Positions 1 to 8,108 of a stretch of DNA of 35,029 bases are shown in pieces. A program made the position numbers and the translations under genes. The notes below the pieces were generated by a model. The model was not told where the DNA came from and searched no databases. It was given only the letters and a program-made list of their open reading frames with translations. This DNA is from an uncultured Bacteroidales bacterium (GTDB lineage: Bacteria; Bacteroidota; Bacteroidia; Bacteroidales; Muribaculaceae): positions 1 to 35,029 of the forward strand of contig CAMKGM010000031.1 of the NCBI GenBank assembly GCA_946412245.1, read 5' to 3'. Every line of letters begins with the position of its first letter. The stretch's first letter is position 1.

Positions 1-1
1 C

Positions 2-628
2 CACGACCACGAGAAGCTGGCCCACTATGCCAACGCCGCCACCGACATCGAGTTCCGCATGCCCTTCGGCTTCAAGGAGGTCGAGGGCATCCACAGCCGC
101 ACCGACTTCGACCTGAGCCAGCACGCCAAGTTCTCGGGCAAGAAGATCCAGTATTTCGACCCCGAGCTCAACGAGAGCTACACGCCCTACGTCATCGAGA
201 CCTCCATCGGCGTCGACCGCATGTTCCTCTCTGTGATGTGCTCCAGCTACGAGGAGCAGCAGCTCGAAGGCGGTGATACCCGCGTGGTGCTGCACCTGCC
301 CAAGGCACTGGCTCCCGTGAAGTGCGCCATCCTGCCTCTGGTGAAGAAAGACGGCATGCCCGAGAAAGCACGCGAAATTATGGATATGCTCAAGTTTGAC
401 TTTGCATGCCAGTATGAGGAGAAGGACTCGGTGGGCAAGCGTTATCGCCGGCAGGATGCTATCGGCACCCCCTTCTGCATCACCATCGACGGTCAGACTG
501 TTCAGGACAATACCGTGACACTGCGCGACCGCGACACCATGCAGCAAGAGCGTGTAGCCATCAGCGAACTGCCCCGCATCATTGGCGAAGCATGCAGTCT
601 GAACAACCTGCTCAAGAAACTGGTTTAA
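2..628 (+). CDS. glyS: Glycine--tRNA ligase, C-terminal part (5' end outside window)
   Basis: This is the C-terminal part of the homodimeric class II glycyl-tRNA synthetase, which charges tRNA-Gly with glycine in the cytoplasm. The reading frame is open from base 2, so the gene starts upstream of the window and the ATG at 59 is internal. Visible are the catalytic-core segment FGFKEVEGIHSRTDFDL and the class II motif 3 around GVDRMFLSVM, followed by the anticodon-binding domain beginning near LHLPKALAPVKCAILPL and running to the end. The residues and the spacing match the eukaryote/archaea-like GlyQS form common in Bacteroidota. The next gene starts 40 bases downstream without an obvious terminator, so read-through into the FKBP gene is possible. 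Confidence 0.95.
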   Translation, partial: HDHEKLAHYANAATDIEFRMPFGFKEVEGIHSRTDFDLSQHAKFSGKKIQYFDPELNESYTPYVIETSIGVDRMFLSVMCSSYEEQQLEGGDTRVVLHLPKALAPVKCAILPLVKKDGMPEKAREIMDMLKFDFACQYEEKDSVGKRYRRQDAIGTPFCITIDGQTVQDNTVTLRDRDTMQQERVAISELPRIIGEACSLNNLLKKLV

Positions 629-668
629 ACCAAGTAGACAATTCCATCAAATAATAATAAACGGAACG

Positions 669-1223
669 ATGAAAAAATTCCCTATCATATTGCTGTTGTG
701 CATGCTTGCCGGTGGAATCTTTACCTCATGCCTCAAAGATGACGACAACAAGGACAGCAGTTGGTCAAAGGCAAACAGGGCCTGGCTCGAAGACCAGATG
801 AATCTCAAGGATAGTGAAGGTAAAAGCTACTACACCTCCATTGTTGCCCCTTGGGACAATGAAGCAAAGGTGCTTATGCACTGGTTTAATGACACCAATA
901 AGACGAAAGGTAATCTGAAGCCGCTCTATACCTCGACGGTTGACGTGAAATACTATGGCCGCTACTATAACGGTGCTCCGCTCGACTCGTCATACGCCCG
1001 CACCAGTCCGGCCGACAGTGTGTTCCGCACGAGGCTTAACGGCGGCATCATCACTGGGTGGGCCATCGCTCTCACTCGCATGCACATTGGCGACAGCGTG
1101 CGCGTGGTCATTCCCTACAATGTGGGTTATGGTACATCGGCCTATGGCACCGTAAAAGCCTACTCTAACCTCGAGTTCGACCTCAAACTCGTAGGCATTC
1201 CTTACTACGAGGCCAAGCCTTAA
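669..1223 (+). CDS. FKBP-type peptidyl-prolyl cis-trans isomerase, lipoprotein
   Basis: A 184-residue protein likely to help fold periplasmic or outer-membrane proteins by isomerising Xaa-Pro bonds. The N-terminus has a signal peptide ending in a lipobox-like FTSC with Cys21 as the predicted lipidated residue, so it should be membrane anchored. The C-terminal half, about residues 90-180, is an FKBP domain: V-x-Y-x-G-x-Y-x-x-G, then PLDSS (active-site Asp), GGIITGWAIAL (the Trp of the binding pocket), IPYNVGYG (pocket Tyr) and a final LEFDLKLVGI strand. Most pocket residues expected for an active isomerase are present. The N-terminal roughly 70 residues after the Cys are not recognised. Bacteroidota commonly carry several such lipoproteins near glyS, which is a family-level memory rather than something seen here. 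Confidence 0.88.
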   Translation: MKKFPIILLLCMLAGGIFTSCLKDDDNKDSSWSKANRAWLEDQMNLKDSEGKSYYTSIVAPWDNEAKVLMHWFNDTNKTKGNLKPLYTSTVDVKYYGRYYNGAPLDSSYARTSPADSVFRTRLNGGIITGWAIALTRMHIGDSVRVVIPYNVGYGTSAYGTVKAYSNLEFDLKLVGIPYYEAKP

Positions 1224-1253
1224 AGAGAATCATCAATTTCGGAGGTAACTACT

Positions 1254-2498
1254 ATGGAGTATGTTAACGCATTCTTGTCGATGCTTAATGCCATGTCGCC
1301 TTACCTGTTGCTGGGTTTCTTGATAGCAGGCATCCTCTACGCATTTGTGCCGGCACGGCTCTATTCTCGCTATCTGTCGGGCACGGGCATTAAATCGGTG
1401 ACAACAGCGGCAGCCATTGGCATTCCTCTCCCGCTATGTTCATGCGGCGTGTTGCCCACGGCCGTCTCGCTACGGCGTTCGGGTGCTTCAAGAGCCGCAT
1501 CCACCTCATTTCTCATAGCCACGCCACAGACCGGTGTCGACAGCATTGCCGCCACCTACTCAATGCTGGGGCTTCCCTTTGCCATCTTGCGGCCGGTCGC
1601 CGCGCTGGTGACTGCCATGTTTGGCGGACTCACTGTGGGCGCACTGGAGCGCAAGGGCGCTTTTGATAAAAAAGACGACTGTGCCGCCGGTGCTTGCGAA
1701 ACACAACCGCAGGCTCGCAGTCTTGGCGGAAAAGTGGTTCAGGCACTGCGCTACGGCTTCTTTGAAATGATGCAGAGCATAGGCAAGTGGCTCGTCATCG
1801 GGCTCGTTATCGCCACGCTCATCACCGTGCTGGTGCCTGACGACTTCTTCAGTACCTACGCTCGGTATAGCCTGCTCAATATGTTCATTGTCGTGGCCAT
1901 CTCGGTGCCCATGTATGTGTGCGCCACCGGTTCCATCCCCATTGCCGCGGCGCTCATGCTCAAAGGCCTTTCGCCCGGTTGTGCGCTGGTGTTGCTCATG
2001 GCAGGACCTGCCGCCAATGTGGCTTCGTTCTTTGTTGTGAACCAGGCTTTCGGGCGCCGTGCGACCATTACCTATATCGCTTCGATTGTAGCGGGAGCCA
2101 TAGGTTTCGGGCTGCTCGTAGATTACTGGCCCGGATTGCGCGAAACCTTCGTCAATGCTATGCCCCACATGCACCATAGCCACGCCATGGCGAGCGGATG
2201 GTTCAATATCGTGTGTAGCGCATTGCTCATCGCATTGTTGCTCGTTGCCATGTCGGCCAAGTATTTGAAATCTTATCAACTCAATAAAAACCAAACAAGC
2301 ACTATGAAACAATACAAGATTAAAGGAATGTCTTGCAACCACTGCAAGGCAAGTGTTGAAAAAGGCCTCGCCGCACTCGACGGCGTGACCGGTGTTGAAG
2401 TGGACCTCGCCAAAGGAATAGCCTATGTGGAAGGCGACTGCCCCGCACAGGCCATCATTGACAAAATCAATGACTTGGGGTTTGAATTTGTAGAATAA
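1254..2498 (+). CDS. SO_0444/ArsP-like metal permease fused to HMA domain
   Basis: A 414-residue inner-membrane protein. Residues 1-340 carry about eight hydrophobic helices with the permease signature PLPLCSCGVLPTAVSLRRSG (two Cys in CSCG) and a repeated half around YVCATGSIPIAAALMLKG. This is the pattern of the UPF0718/ArsP-type permease group annotated as Cu/Zn efflux (SO_0444 family). From Met351 to the end there is a heavy-metal-associated (HMA) domain with GMSCNHCK, a GMxCxxC metal-binding motif. A His-rich loop, HMHHSHAM, lies just before the last transmembrane helix and could also bind metal. An internal ATG at 2304 begins exactly at the HMA domain, so a free HMA protein could be made by internal initiation; that is inference. 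Metal specificity cannot be read from the sequence. It starts 30 bases after the FKBP gene. Confidence 0.88.
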   Translation: MEYVNAFLSMLNAMSPYLLLGFLIAGILYAFVPARLYSRYLSGTGIKSVTTAAAIGIPLPLCSCGVLPTAVSLRRSGASRAASTSFLIATPQTGVDSIAATYSMLGLPFAILRPVAALVTAMFGGLTVGALERKGAFDKKDDCAAGACETQPQARSLGGKVVQALRYGFFEMMQSIGKWLVIGLVIATLITVLVPDDFFSTYARYSLLNMFIVVAISVPMYVCATGSIPIAAALMLKGLSPGCALVLLMAGPAANVASFFVVNQAFGRRATITYIASIVAGAIGFGLLVDYWPGLRETFVNAMPHMHHSHAMASGWFNIVCSALLIALLLVAMSAKYLKSYQLNKNQTSTMKQYKIKGMSCNHCKASVEKGLAALDGVTGVEVDLAKGIAYVEGDCPAQAIIDKINDLGFEFVE

Positions 2499-2530
2499 TC
2501 TTTTAAACCAATATCAATAAATAACTTAAC

Positions 2531-4561
2531 ATGAAAAAAATCAAATTTACTGCACTCACTATTGCCGCAGTCTTTGCTACTATGACAGCATCAGCGCAAT
2601 CAACCATTCCCGCAGGAGTGAACCGTGCCGACATGGACCTCACCGTTTCGCCCGGTGAAGACTTTTTCCAGTATGCCGGTGGTGGTTGGATGAAAGCCAA
2701 CCCACTGAAACCCGAATATGCCAGCTACGGTATTTTCAATGACCTGGCCGAGAAAAATCGTGACCAACTTAAAGAACTCTTTGACAACCTGGCCAAGGAG
2801 AAGCACGCTCGCGGCACCGTGGGCCAGAAAGTAACCGACCTGTATAACCTGGCTATGGACAGCGTGCGCCTGAACAAAGAGGGCGCTACTCCATTGAAGC
2901 AAGACCTCGCTACAGTGCAAACCTTCAAGAAGGCTAACCTCACCCCGTTCTTGGCTAATCAGCACTTGTATCTCGCTAATCCGTTCTTCGGTATTGGCGT
3001 TGAGGCCGACCTGATGAACAGCGACATGAATGTGCTCTATATGGAAGCCGGCACGAGCGGCCTGCCCGACCGTGACTACTACCTGAACACCGATGCCGAC
3101 AGCAAGAAGATTCAACAAGCCTACATCGACTACCTCGTTAAGATGTACATGCTCGCAGGTTACAAGAAGGGTGATGCCAAGAAGGCCGCCAAGACCGTCT
3201 ACGACATTGAGTATCAGTTTGCGCAGGCCGAGATGAGCAAAGCTGAGGCTCGCGACTATACCAAGCAATACAACATCTTCACTCTGGAGCAACTGCAGGA
3301 GCGCTATCCCGCCATCAACTGGCGCCAGTACTTCGACCTGATGGGTCTTCCCTCAGCCAAGCAGGTGATTCTCACCCAGCCCAAGGTGATGGATGTGGCT
3401 CAGAAACTGATGACCACCTTGAGCGAGAAGCAAATCAAGGACTATATAGCTAAAGGTGTGATTGGCCGTGCAACCGGTACGCTGAGCGATGACTTCCGCG
3501 ATGCCAACTTCGAATTCTATGGCAAGATGCTCAGTGGCCAGCAGGAACAGCAGGCACGCTGGAAACGCGCCATGAACTTCCCCAACTCCATGTTGAGCGA
3601 AGCCGTGGGCGAACTCTATGTGAACAAGTACTTTGCTCATGGTAGCAAGGAGAAGATGCTCAAACTCATCGGCGACCTGCGCAAGGCTCTGGCATCACGC
3701 ATCGCTTCACTGACTTGGATGAGCGACAGCACTAAAATCAACGCCCTCGTTAAACTCAACGCTTTCACTGTGAAAGTGGGCTACCCCGACAAGTGGCGCG
3801 ACTACAGCAAACTCGACATTGATCCCGCCCTCTCGCTCTATGAGAACGTGAAGCGTGCAGGCTACATCGAGACTCGCCGCAACCTTGACAAGATGGACAA
3901 ACCCGTGGACAAGGAAGAATGGGGCATGCCACCTCAAATGGTCAATGCTTACTATAACCCCACCACCAACGAGATTTGTTTCCCTGCAGCCATTCTGCAA
4001 TCGCCTTTCTTTGATGTCAATGCCGACGATGCTACTAACTATGGCGCAATCGGTGTGGTGATTGGCCACGAGATGACTCACGGTTTTGATGACCAAGGCC
4101 GTATGTTCAATGCCGACGGCAACATGATTGACTGGTGGACTGCAAAGGACTCTGAGAAATTCACCGAGGCTGCCGAGAAACTCGCCGCACAGTTCGACGA
4201 AGTAATCGTTGTCAAAGATCAGCATGCTAACGGTCACCTGACACTGGGTGAGAATATCGCCGATCAGGGCGGTCTGCGCATTGCCTACGATGCATTCACC
4301 AAGACTCAGCAGTTTGTTGAGGGTAAAGAACTTGACGGTTTTACACCCGCACAGCGCTTCTACCTGAGCTACGGCCGCATTTGGGCTGAGAACCGCACTG
4401 AAGAATCCATTTTCCAACAGACCAAGAGCGACCCGCACTCGATTGGCCGCAACCGCGTGAATGTGACGCTGCGCAACATCGACACCTTCTTCGACGCATT
4501 CGGTATCAAGAAGGGCGACAAACTGTGGCGTGATCCCGCCGACCGCGCTATCGTTTGGTAA
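2531..4561 (+). CDS. pepO: M13 family zinc metallopeptidase (PepO/neprilysin-like)
   Basis: A 676-residue secreted endopeptidase of the neprilysin family, which cleaves short peptides. A signal peptide ending near TASAQS sends it to the periplasm or surface. The N-terminal peptidase_M13 lobe begins at NRADMDLTVSPGEDFFQYAGGGWM. The zinc site is complete: HEMTH with His513, Glu514 and His517, and the third ligand Glu574 with Asp578 in ENIADQGG. The substrate-binding NAYYNPTTNEICFPAAIL segment precedes it, and the protein ends in the family-typical W (RAIVW). The length is normal for bacterial M13. It starts 32 bases after the metal permease with no obvious promoter between them. A cluster of hairpins follows the stop codon. 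Confidence 0.95.
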   Translation: MKKIKFTALTIAAVFATMTASAQSTIPAGVNRADMDLTVSPGEDFFQYAGGGWMKANPLKPEYASYGIFNDLAEKNRDQLKELFDNLAKEKHARGTVGQKVTDLYNLAMDSVRLNKEGATPLKQDLATVQTFKKANLTPFLANQHLYLANPFFGIGVEADLMNSDMNVLYMEAGTSGLPDRDYYLNTDADSKKIQQAYIDYLVKMYMLAGYKKGDAKKAAKTVYDIEYQFAQAEMSKAEARDYTKQYNIFTLEQLQERYPAINWRQYFDLMGLPSAKQVILTQPKVMDVAQKLMTTLSEKQIKDYIAKGVIGRATGTLSDDFRDANFEFYGKMLSGQQEQQARWKRAMNFPNSMLSEAVGELYVNKYFAHGSKEKMLKLIGDLRKALASRIASLTWMSDSTKINALVKLNAFTVKVGYPDKWRDYSKLDIDPALSLYENVKRAGYIETRRNLDKMDKPVDKEEWGMPPQMVNAYYNPTTNEICFPAAILQSPFFDVNADDATNYGAIGVVIGHEMTHGFDDQGRMFNADGNMIDWWTAKDSEKFTEAAEKLAAQFDEVIVVKDQHANGHLTLGENIADQGGLRIAYDAFTKTQQFVEGKELDGFTPAQRFYLSYGRIWAENRTEESIFQQTKSDPHSIGRNRVNVTLRNIDTFFDAFGIKKGDKLWRDPADRAIVW

Positions 4562-4579
4562 CGAAATACTCACAAGCGA

Positions 4580-4612
4580 TTTTAACTCTTTGAGCCAAGA
4601 TAAGGGTTAAAA
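4580..4612 (+). terminator. A/T-rich hairpin after the M13 peptidase gene
   Basis: TTTTAACTCTT at 4580-4590 pairs with AAGGGTTAAAA at 4602-4612, with one T-G wobble and an 11-base loop. It is 19 bases past the stop codon. The sequence after it, TGTTAACAAA, is not a T-run, so termination is uncertain. Confidence 0.4.
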
Positions 4613-4619
4613 TGTTAAC

Positions 4620-4676
4620 AAAGTGCAGCAAATAATGCCGAAAAAAGCAAAAAAGGCATAAAATTTGCTGCACTTT
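4620..4676 (+). terminator. Long perfect hairpin, terminator or regulatory stem
   Basis: A perfect 14-base inverted repeat, AAAGTGCAGCAAAT (4620-4633) and ATTTGCTGCACTTT (4663-4676), encloses a second inner stem ATGCC (4635-4639) with GGCAT (4655-4659). The right arm ends in TTT and overlaps the TTTG (-33-like) box of the promoter of the next gene. It may end transcription of the M13 gene or act as an operator; the symmetry allows either. Confidence 0.55.
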
Positions 4677-4697
4677 CATTTCAATTGATTATATTTG
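4664..4697 (+). promoter_or_regulatory. Bacteroidota-type promoter for the gene at 4786
   Basis: TTTG at 4664-4667, a 22-base spacer, then TATATTTG (TAnnTTTG) at 4690-4697. Transcription would start around 4704, leaving a leader of about 80 bases. The spacer is slightly longer than the usual 19-21. Confidence 0.6.
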
Positions 4698-4785
4698 CAA
4701 CGCTACTTGCGGTCATAGCCTCAAGTGACACAACACATTAAAGAAATATTATTGACAATAACCAACCTATTTAAAAGAAACGATT

Positions 4786-5319
4786 ATGAAAAAAATTCTC
4801 TTTCTGCTCATAGCAGCACTGCTGCTCGGCACTGGTTCAATCGACGCACAAAAGGCTCGCAAAGGTAAAGGCAAGGCTAAAGCTAAAACCACTGTTGCGG
4901 CTCCCGCTAAAATCACCAATTTCACCGGCACTTATCAGAATAGCTATAGCGACGGCATCGGCGGCATGGTTACCGACTATTTGGCTGTGAACTTTGACGA
5001 AGCCACCGGCACCGCTACCGGCACCTATAAGAACGAGTCAGGCGACCTCAAGACTTTCAGTGGCAAACTTGTGAACGGCCGCTTGGTGTGCACATTCGAT
5101 GAGGATGGCGACACCTTTGCCACGATGCACTTCTACGATGCCAATACACTGAAGCTCGAGGGCTTCACCGGTACCTTTAAACGCACCGGCAGCGAGTACA
5201 AGGCTATTGAGCCCGAAGTTCAGCAGGCAGTAGAGCCCGCCGGCAATGTAACTATAGAGGAAGCAGCTGAGCAGGTGCGCAAAGCCGCAGCAGCCGGACA
5301 GCCCATTCCAACCCGCTAA
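4786..5319 (+). CDS. Secreted protein of unknown function with Lys/Ala-rich N-terminus
   Basis: I do not recognise a named family. The 177-residue protein has a signal peptide (cleavage likely near IDAQ, about residue 21), then a strongly basic low-complexity stretch rich in Lys, Gly and Ala (about residues 22-44). Residues 45-135 look like a small beta-sheet domain with repeated TGTY or TGTF turns (FTGTYQNSYSDG, GTATGTYKNESG, FTGTFKRTG), reminiscent of small lipocalin-like or META-like beta barrels, but I would not assign it. The C-terminus is acidic and Ala-rich. It has its own promoter and a strong downstream terminator, so it is probably transcribed alone. The start at 4786 gives the signal peptide MKKILFLLIAALLLG. 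Confidence 0.8.
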   Translation: MKKILFLLIAALLLGTGSIDAQKARKGKGKAKAKTTVAAPAKITNFTGTYQNSYSDGIGGMVTDYLAVNFDEATGTATGTYKNESGDLKTFSGKLVNGRLVCTFDEDGDTFATMHFYDANTLKLEGFTGTFKRTGSEYKAIEPEVQQAVEPAGNVTIEEAAEQVRKAAAAGQPIPTR

Positions 5320-5329
5320 ATTTCAACGA

Positions 5330-5357
5330 TGACGTTTCGGCTCGGCCGGAAGCGTCA
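5330..5357 (+). other. GC-rich hairpin downstream of the gene ending at 5319
   Basis: TGACGTTTC near 5330 pairs with GGAAGCGTCA ending at 5357, with one T-G wobble. It lies 10 bases after the stop codon and upstream of a stronger terminator. It may protect the 3' end of the transcript. Confidence 0.35.
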
Positions 5358-5372
5358 CCTTGACAACACAAG

Positions 5373-5411
5373 CGGCGTGCACTGAACAAAAGTGTGCACG
5401 CCGTTGTTTTT
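5373..5411 (+). terminator. Rho-independent terminator
   Basis: CGGCGTGCAC (5373-5382) and GTGCACGCCG (5394-5403) form a perfect 10-base stem with an 11-base loop, followed by TTGTTTTT. It is the clearest intrinsic terminator in the window and closes the 4786-5319 transcript. Confidence 0.85.
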
Positions 5412-5524
5412 AGAGGCTGTGTCAATAGCGATAATTAGTGCACTTCGTGGTTCTCACGCGTCAGTGTGGCACGTTCATTTTGATACACTTTCTTAAGGAA
5501 AAATAGCCTCATCGCCCGCCCACG

Positions 5525-5556
5525 TTTGCATTCAACAAATTTATTTCATAACTTTG
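5525..5556 (+). promoter_or_regulatory. Bacteroidota-type promoter for the gene at 5589
   Basis: TTTG at 5525-5528, exactly 20 bases, then TAACTTTG at 5549-5556: a full match to the sigma-ABfr consensus. Transcription would begin near 5563, about 26 bases before the ATG at 5589, which supports that start. Confidence 0.75.
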
Positions 5557-5588
5557 TAATCGAAGTATAAACTCTAATTTTGAGCATA

Positions 5589-6164
5589 ATGAAAAGGCTA
5601 TTATCATTCACACTGTTGCTCGCGTTGGGCACCGCTCTGGCCGTTGCTGCCGGCAACAAGCAGATGGAACGCATTCGCGCTATCTATAACGACGTTCACG
5701 AGCATATCAACATGAGCAAGATGGAACCCATGATGACCAACCAAATGAGCATCGATATTGATCAAATGTATCCCGGAAGCGGACCTCATAAGGAGCACAT
5801 TACTTTCTATTTCACCTGCCTCGACTTCAATGAAGATGACCAGTGCGAAGACGGCAGCATCAACTGGCAAAGCGAACTGAATTTCGTGACTCAGAGCTTC
5901 AATATAGGCGCGCATGAGTACTATTGCGAGTATCTCTACGATCCTGAGACCGGCGACCCGCTATTCGCCCTGTTTACCTACGATGACGATGAGACCGGCC
6001 AAAAGCAGTCGGTGCGTTATTACTTCGACAAGGGCAAACTCATGCAGACCATTCCCGCCAAGATTAGCGACGAGTGGCCCACCAATGTCAATGATCGCCT
6101 CTATAACTTCAATCACCTGAAGGAAATCTTCAATCAGGTGATATTGGGTAATCCGCTCATCTGA
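5589..6164 (+). CDS. Secreted protein of unknown function (191 aa)
   Basis: I do not recognise a family. A signal peptide (MKRLLSFTLLLALGTALAVAAG) is followed by an acidic, aromatic-rich domain with many Asp, Glu, Tyr and Met residues; an N-terminal helix (KQMERIRAIYNDVHEHI) is followed by alternating strand-like segments such as HITFYFTCLDF, EYYCEYLYDPETGDPLFALF and SVRYYFDKGKLMQTI. Two internal Cys could form a disulfide. The ATG at 5589 is preferred over an in-frame TTG at 5580 because it gives a normal signal peptide and suits the promoter at 5525-5556. The OmpH/Skp gene starts 41 bases downstream with no terminator, so the two, and perhaps the porin after them, look co-transcribed; a role in the envelope is inferred only from this. 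Confidence 0.75.
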   Translation: MKRLLSFTLLLALGTALAVAAGNKQMERIRAIYNDVHEHINMSKMEPMMTNQMSIDIDQMYPGSGPHKEHITFYFTCLDFNEDDQCEDGSINWQSELNFVTQSFNIGAHEYYCEYLYDPETGDPLFALFTYDDDETGQKQSVRYYFDKGKLMQTIPAKISDEWPTNVNDRLYNFNHLKEIFNQVILGNPLI

Positions 6165-6205
6165 CACACCAATCATTTAAAAACAATCATAACACTCACA
6201 TAAAT

Positions 6206-6712
6206 ATGAAAAAGACACTGCTCACACTACTTATCGTCGCGCCGTTGTGCTTGATGGCGCAAACCGCCAAGATTGCTCATGTTGACGTGAAGGCCATCTA
6301 CAATGCCATGCCTGAGAAAAGTCAGGCGCAAGACCAACTCCGGGCTTTCTCGCAACAGTACCAGGCTGAGTACAACACCGTGCAAGAGGAATTTAACAAG
6401 AAGTTTGCCGACTACCAAACGCTCGCTGCCGATGCTGCGACTCCCGCCACCATCAAGGAGCGTCGCATGCACGAGATTCAGGAGAGCGACCACAAGATTC
6501 AGCAGTTCCTCAACAAAGCCGAGGCCGATATTGCCGCCAAGGAAAAGGAACTGAACGCGCCCATCATGAAGAAGATTAACGATGCCATCAAGGCTGTGGG
6601 CACCGAGGGAGGCTACACTTATATTCTTGACATCTCCACTACGCCCGTGGCCTACTATGGCCCTAACGCCATTGATGTTACGCCCCTGGTCAAAGCCAAG
6701 CTGGGTCTGTAA
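6206..6712 (+). CDS. OmpH/Skp family periplasmic chaperone
   Basis: A 168-residue homologue of Skp/OmpH, the trimeric periplasmic chaperone that holds unfolded outer-membrane proteins. A signal peptide (MKKTLLTLLIVAPLCLMAQ) precedes the family start TAKIAHVDVKAIYNAMPE. The middle, about residues 40-125, is a long charged coiled coil (QDQLRAFSQQYQAEYNTVQEEF... to AAKEKELNAPIMKKINDAI), the tentacle of the fold. The C-terminus returns to the beta body with YTYILDISTTPVAYYGPNAIDVTPLVKAKLGL, typical of Bacteroidota members. Here it sits before an outer-membrane barrel gene (45-base gap), which fits its role, rather than next to bamA as is often seen. Confidence 0.92.
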   Translation: MKKTLLTLLIVAPLCLMAQTAKIAHVDVKAIYNAMPEKSQAQDQLRAFSQQYQAEYNTVQEEFNKKFADYQTLAADAATPATIKERRMHEIQESDHKIQQFLNKAEADIAAKEKELNAPIMKKINDAIKAVGTEGGYTYILDISTTPVAYYGPNAIDVTPLVKAKLGL

Positions 6713-6757
6713 ACAACTTACTTCCTTCATTGTGGAAGAGATGAAATTCCTGCTAAA

Positions 6758-8104
6758 ATGATACGAGTTTACAATAGGCATTATAGACGGTTGCTGAAGA
6801 GCGCGCTGATGGCGTTCATCTTGTTGCCATGCACTGCAATCGCTCAAGATCAAAGCGAGGAAGTTCAAGAGAAAAAGAATGTGTTCTCGATTGACGCTGA
6901 ATTGCTGACTCGCGGTGAAATCAGGAGTGGCGGTCTCGCTAATGAGGGCGTTGACGAGGATGAGAACATCGCCAAGTTCATTTTGGAACGAACCCGACTG
7001 GGTCTTGACTACGAGCGCGACATCCTGAAAGCGCACATCACGGCACAGCACAGTGCGGTGTGGGGGCAAGCCGGCAAGGGCTCACTGAACATCTACGAAG
7101 CGTGGGCGCAGCTGAAGGCACATAATGGCCTGTTTGCCAAACTGGGACGCCAGGTACTGAGCTATGACGACGAACGCATCATAGGCTCCAACGACTGGGC
7201 TGTGACGGCTCTGTCGCACGATGTGCTGAAGTTGGGCTATGAGGGCCACGGCCACAAGGTTCACGCGATTTTCGCCTATAACCAAAACAGTGAGAGCGTG
7301 AACGGAACTACACTATATCTGAATGGCGACAAACCTTACAAGACGATGCAGACGCTGTGGTATCACTACGACTTTCAGAAGATTCCGCTGGGTGCGTCGT
7401 TGCTGTTCATGAACATGACTGTTCAGGGAGGAAAAGAGTCAGATTTGAAAGCGCAGTTCAATCAGCAGTTGCTTGGTGGCTACGCGAAGTATGACGATGG
7501 TCGGTTTGGCGTTGAGGCATCATATTATCGTCAAATGGGTAAGGCCGAGCAAGGCATCAAGCTGAAGACCTGGATGGCGAGTGCTCGAGGCACCTTCTCA
7601 CCGAACGAAAAATGGCGCTTGGTGGGCGGCTATGACGTGTTGAGCGGCGACCCGAAGTTTCCTGTGCCCGGTCAGGGTCAAATTGGGCTTGTGCAACACA
7701 AGGAGATAAACGGCTTCACGCCGGCCTACGGTTCGCACCACAAGTTCTATGGCGCGATGGACTTCTTTTATGTGACAACCTACCATAACGGTTTTACTCC
7801 CGGCCTTCAAAACATGTATGCCGGTGTGGAGTTCAGTCCCGTCAAGCCGTTGAAGTTGGGCACAACCTATCACTATTATAGCACTGAAACGAAACTTAAC
7901 AACTTGGGCAAGAAGCTTGGTCATGAGATAGAGTTCACGGCCTCATATGATGTACTGAAAGAGGTGAAAGTGTCGCTGGGCTACACCTTCATGGCCGGTA
8001 GCAAGACAATGGAAGCGCTTAAACGCGTGGATCACGAGCGCAACCTGCACTGGGCCTGGCTGAACGTGCTGATTCGTCCGCGATTCCTGTCGGTGCGCTG
8101 GTGA
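6758..8104 (+). CDS. Alginate-export-family outer-membrane beta-barrel
   Basis: A 448-residue predicted outer-membrane barrel of the alginate_exp/AlgE-like group. After a signal peptide with basic N-region (cleavage near TAIAQ, about residue 29) the sequence is an array of amphipathic strands ending in aromatic residues. Family-typical segments are FILERTRLGLDYERDILKAHITAQHSAVWG, IYEAWAQLK, FAKLGRQVLSYDDERIIGSNDW, HHKFYGAMDFF and a C-terminal strand region LNVLIRPRFLSVRW. In Bacteroidota these proteins are usually uncharacterised porins, so alginate transport should not be assumed. It is the last gene of the apparent 5589-8104 transcript. A run of a ten-base repeat begins four bases after its stop codon. 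Confidence 0.8.
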   Translation: MIRVYNRHYRRLLKSALMAFILLPCTAIAQDQSEEVQEKKNVFSIDAELLTRGEIRSGGLANEGVDEDENIAKFILERTRLGLDYERDILKAHITAQHSAVWGQAGKGSLNIYEAWAQLKAHNGLFAKLGRQVLSYDDERIIGSNDWAVTALSHDVLKLGYEGHGHKVHAIFAYNQNSESVNGTTLYLNGDKPYKTMQTLWYHYDFQKIPLGASLLFMNMTVQGGKESDLKAQFNQQLLGGYAKYDDGRFGVEASYYRQMGKAEQGIKLKTWMASARGTFSPNEKWRLVGGYDVLSGDPKFPVPGQGQIGLVQHKEINGFTPAYGSHHKFYGAMDFFYVTTYHNGFTPGLQNMYAGVEFSPVKPLKLGTTYHYYSTETKLNNLGKKLGHEIEFTASYDVLKEVKVSLGYTFMAGSKTMEALKRVDHERNLHWAWLNVLIRPRFLSVRW

Positions 8105-8108
8105 TTTA

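Noticed and set aside
1560-2342. A 260-codon minus-strand frame opposite the metal permease
   Set aside because: It is a shadow of the permease gene; its product has no hydrophobic or domain pattern and no start signals.
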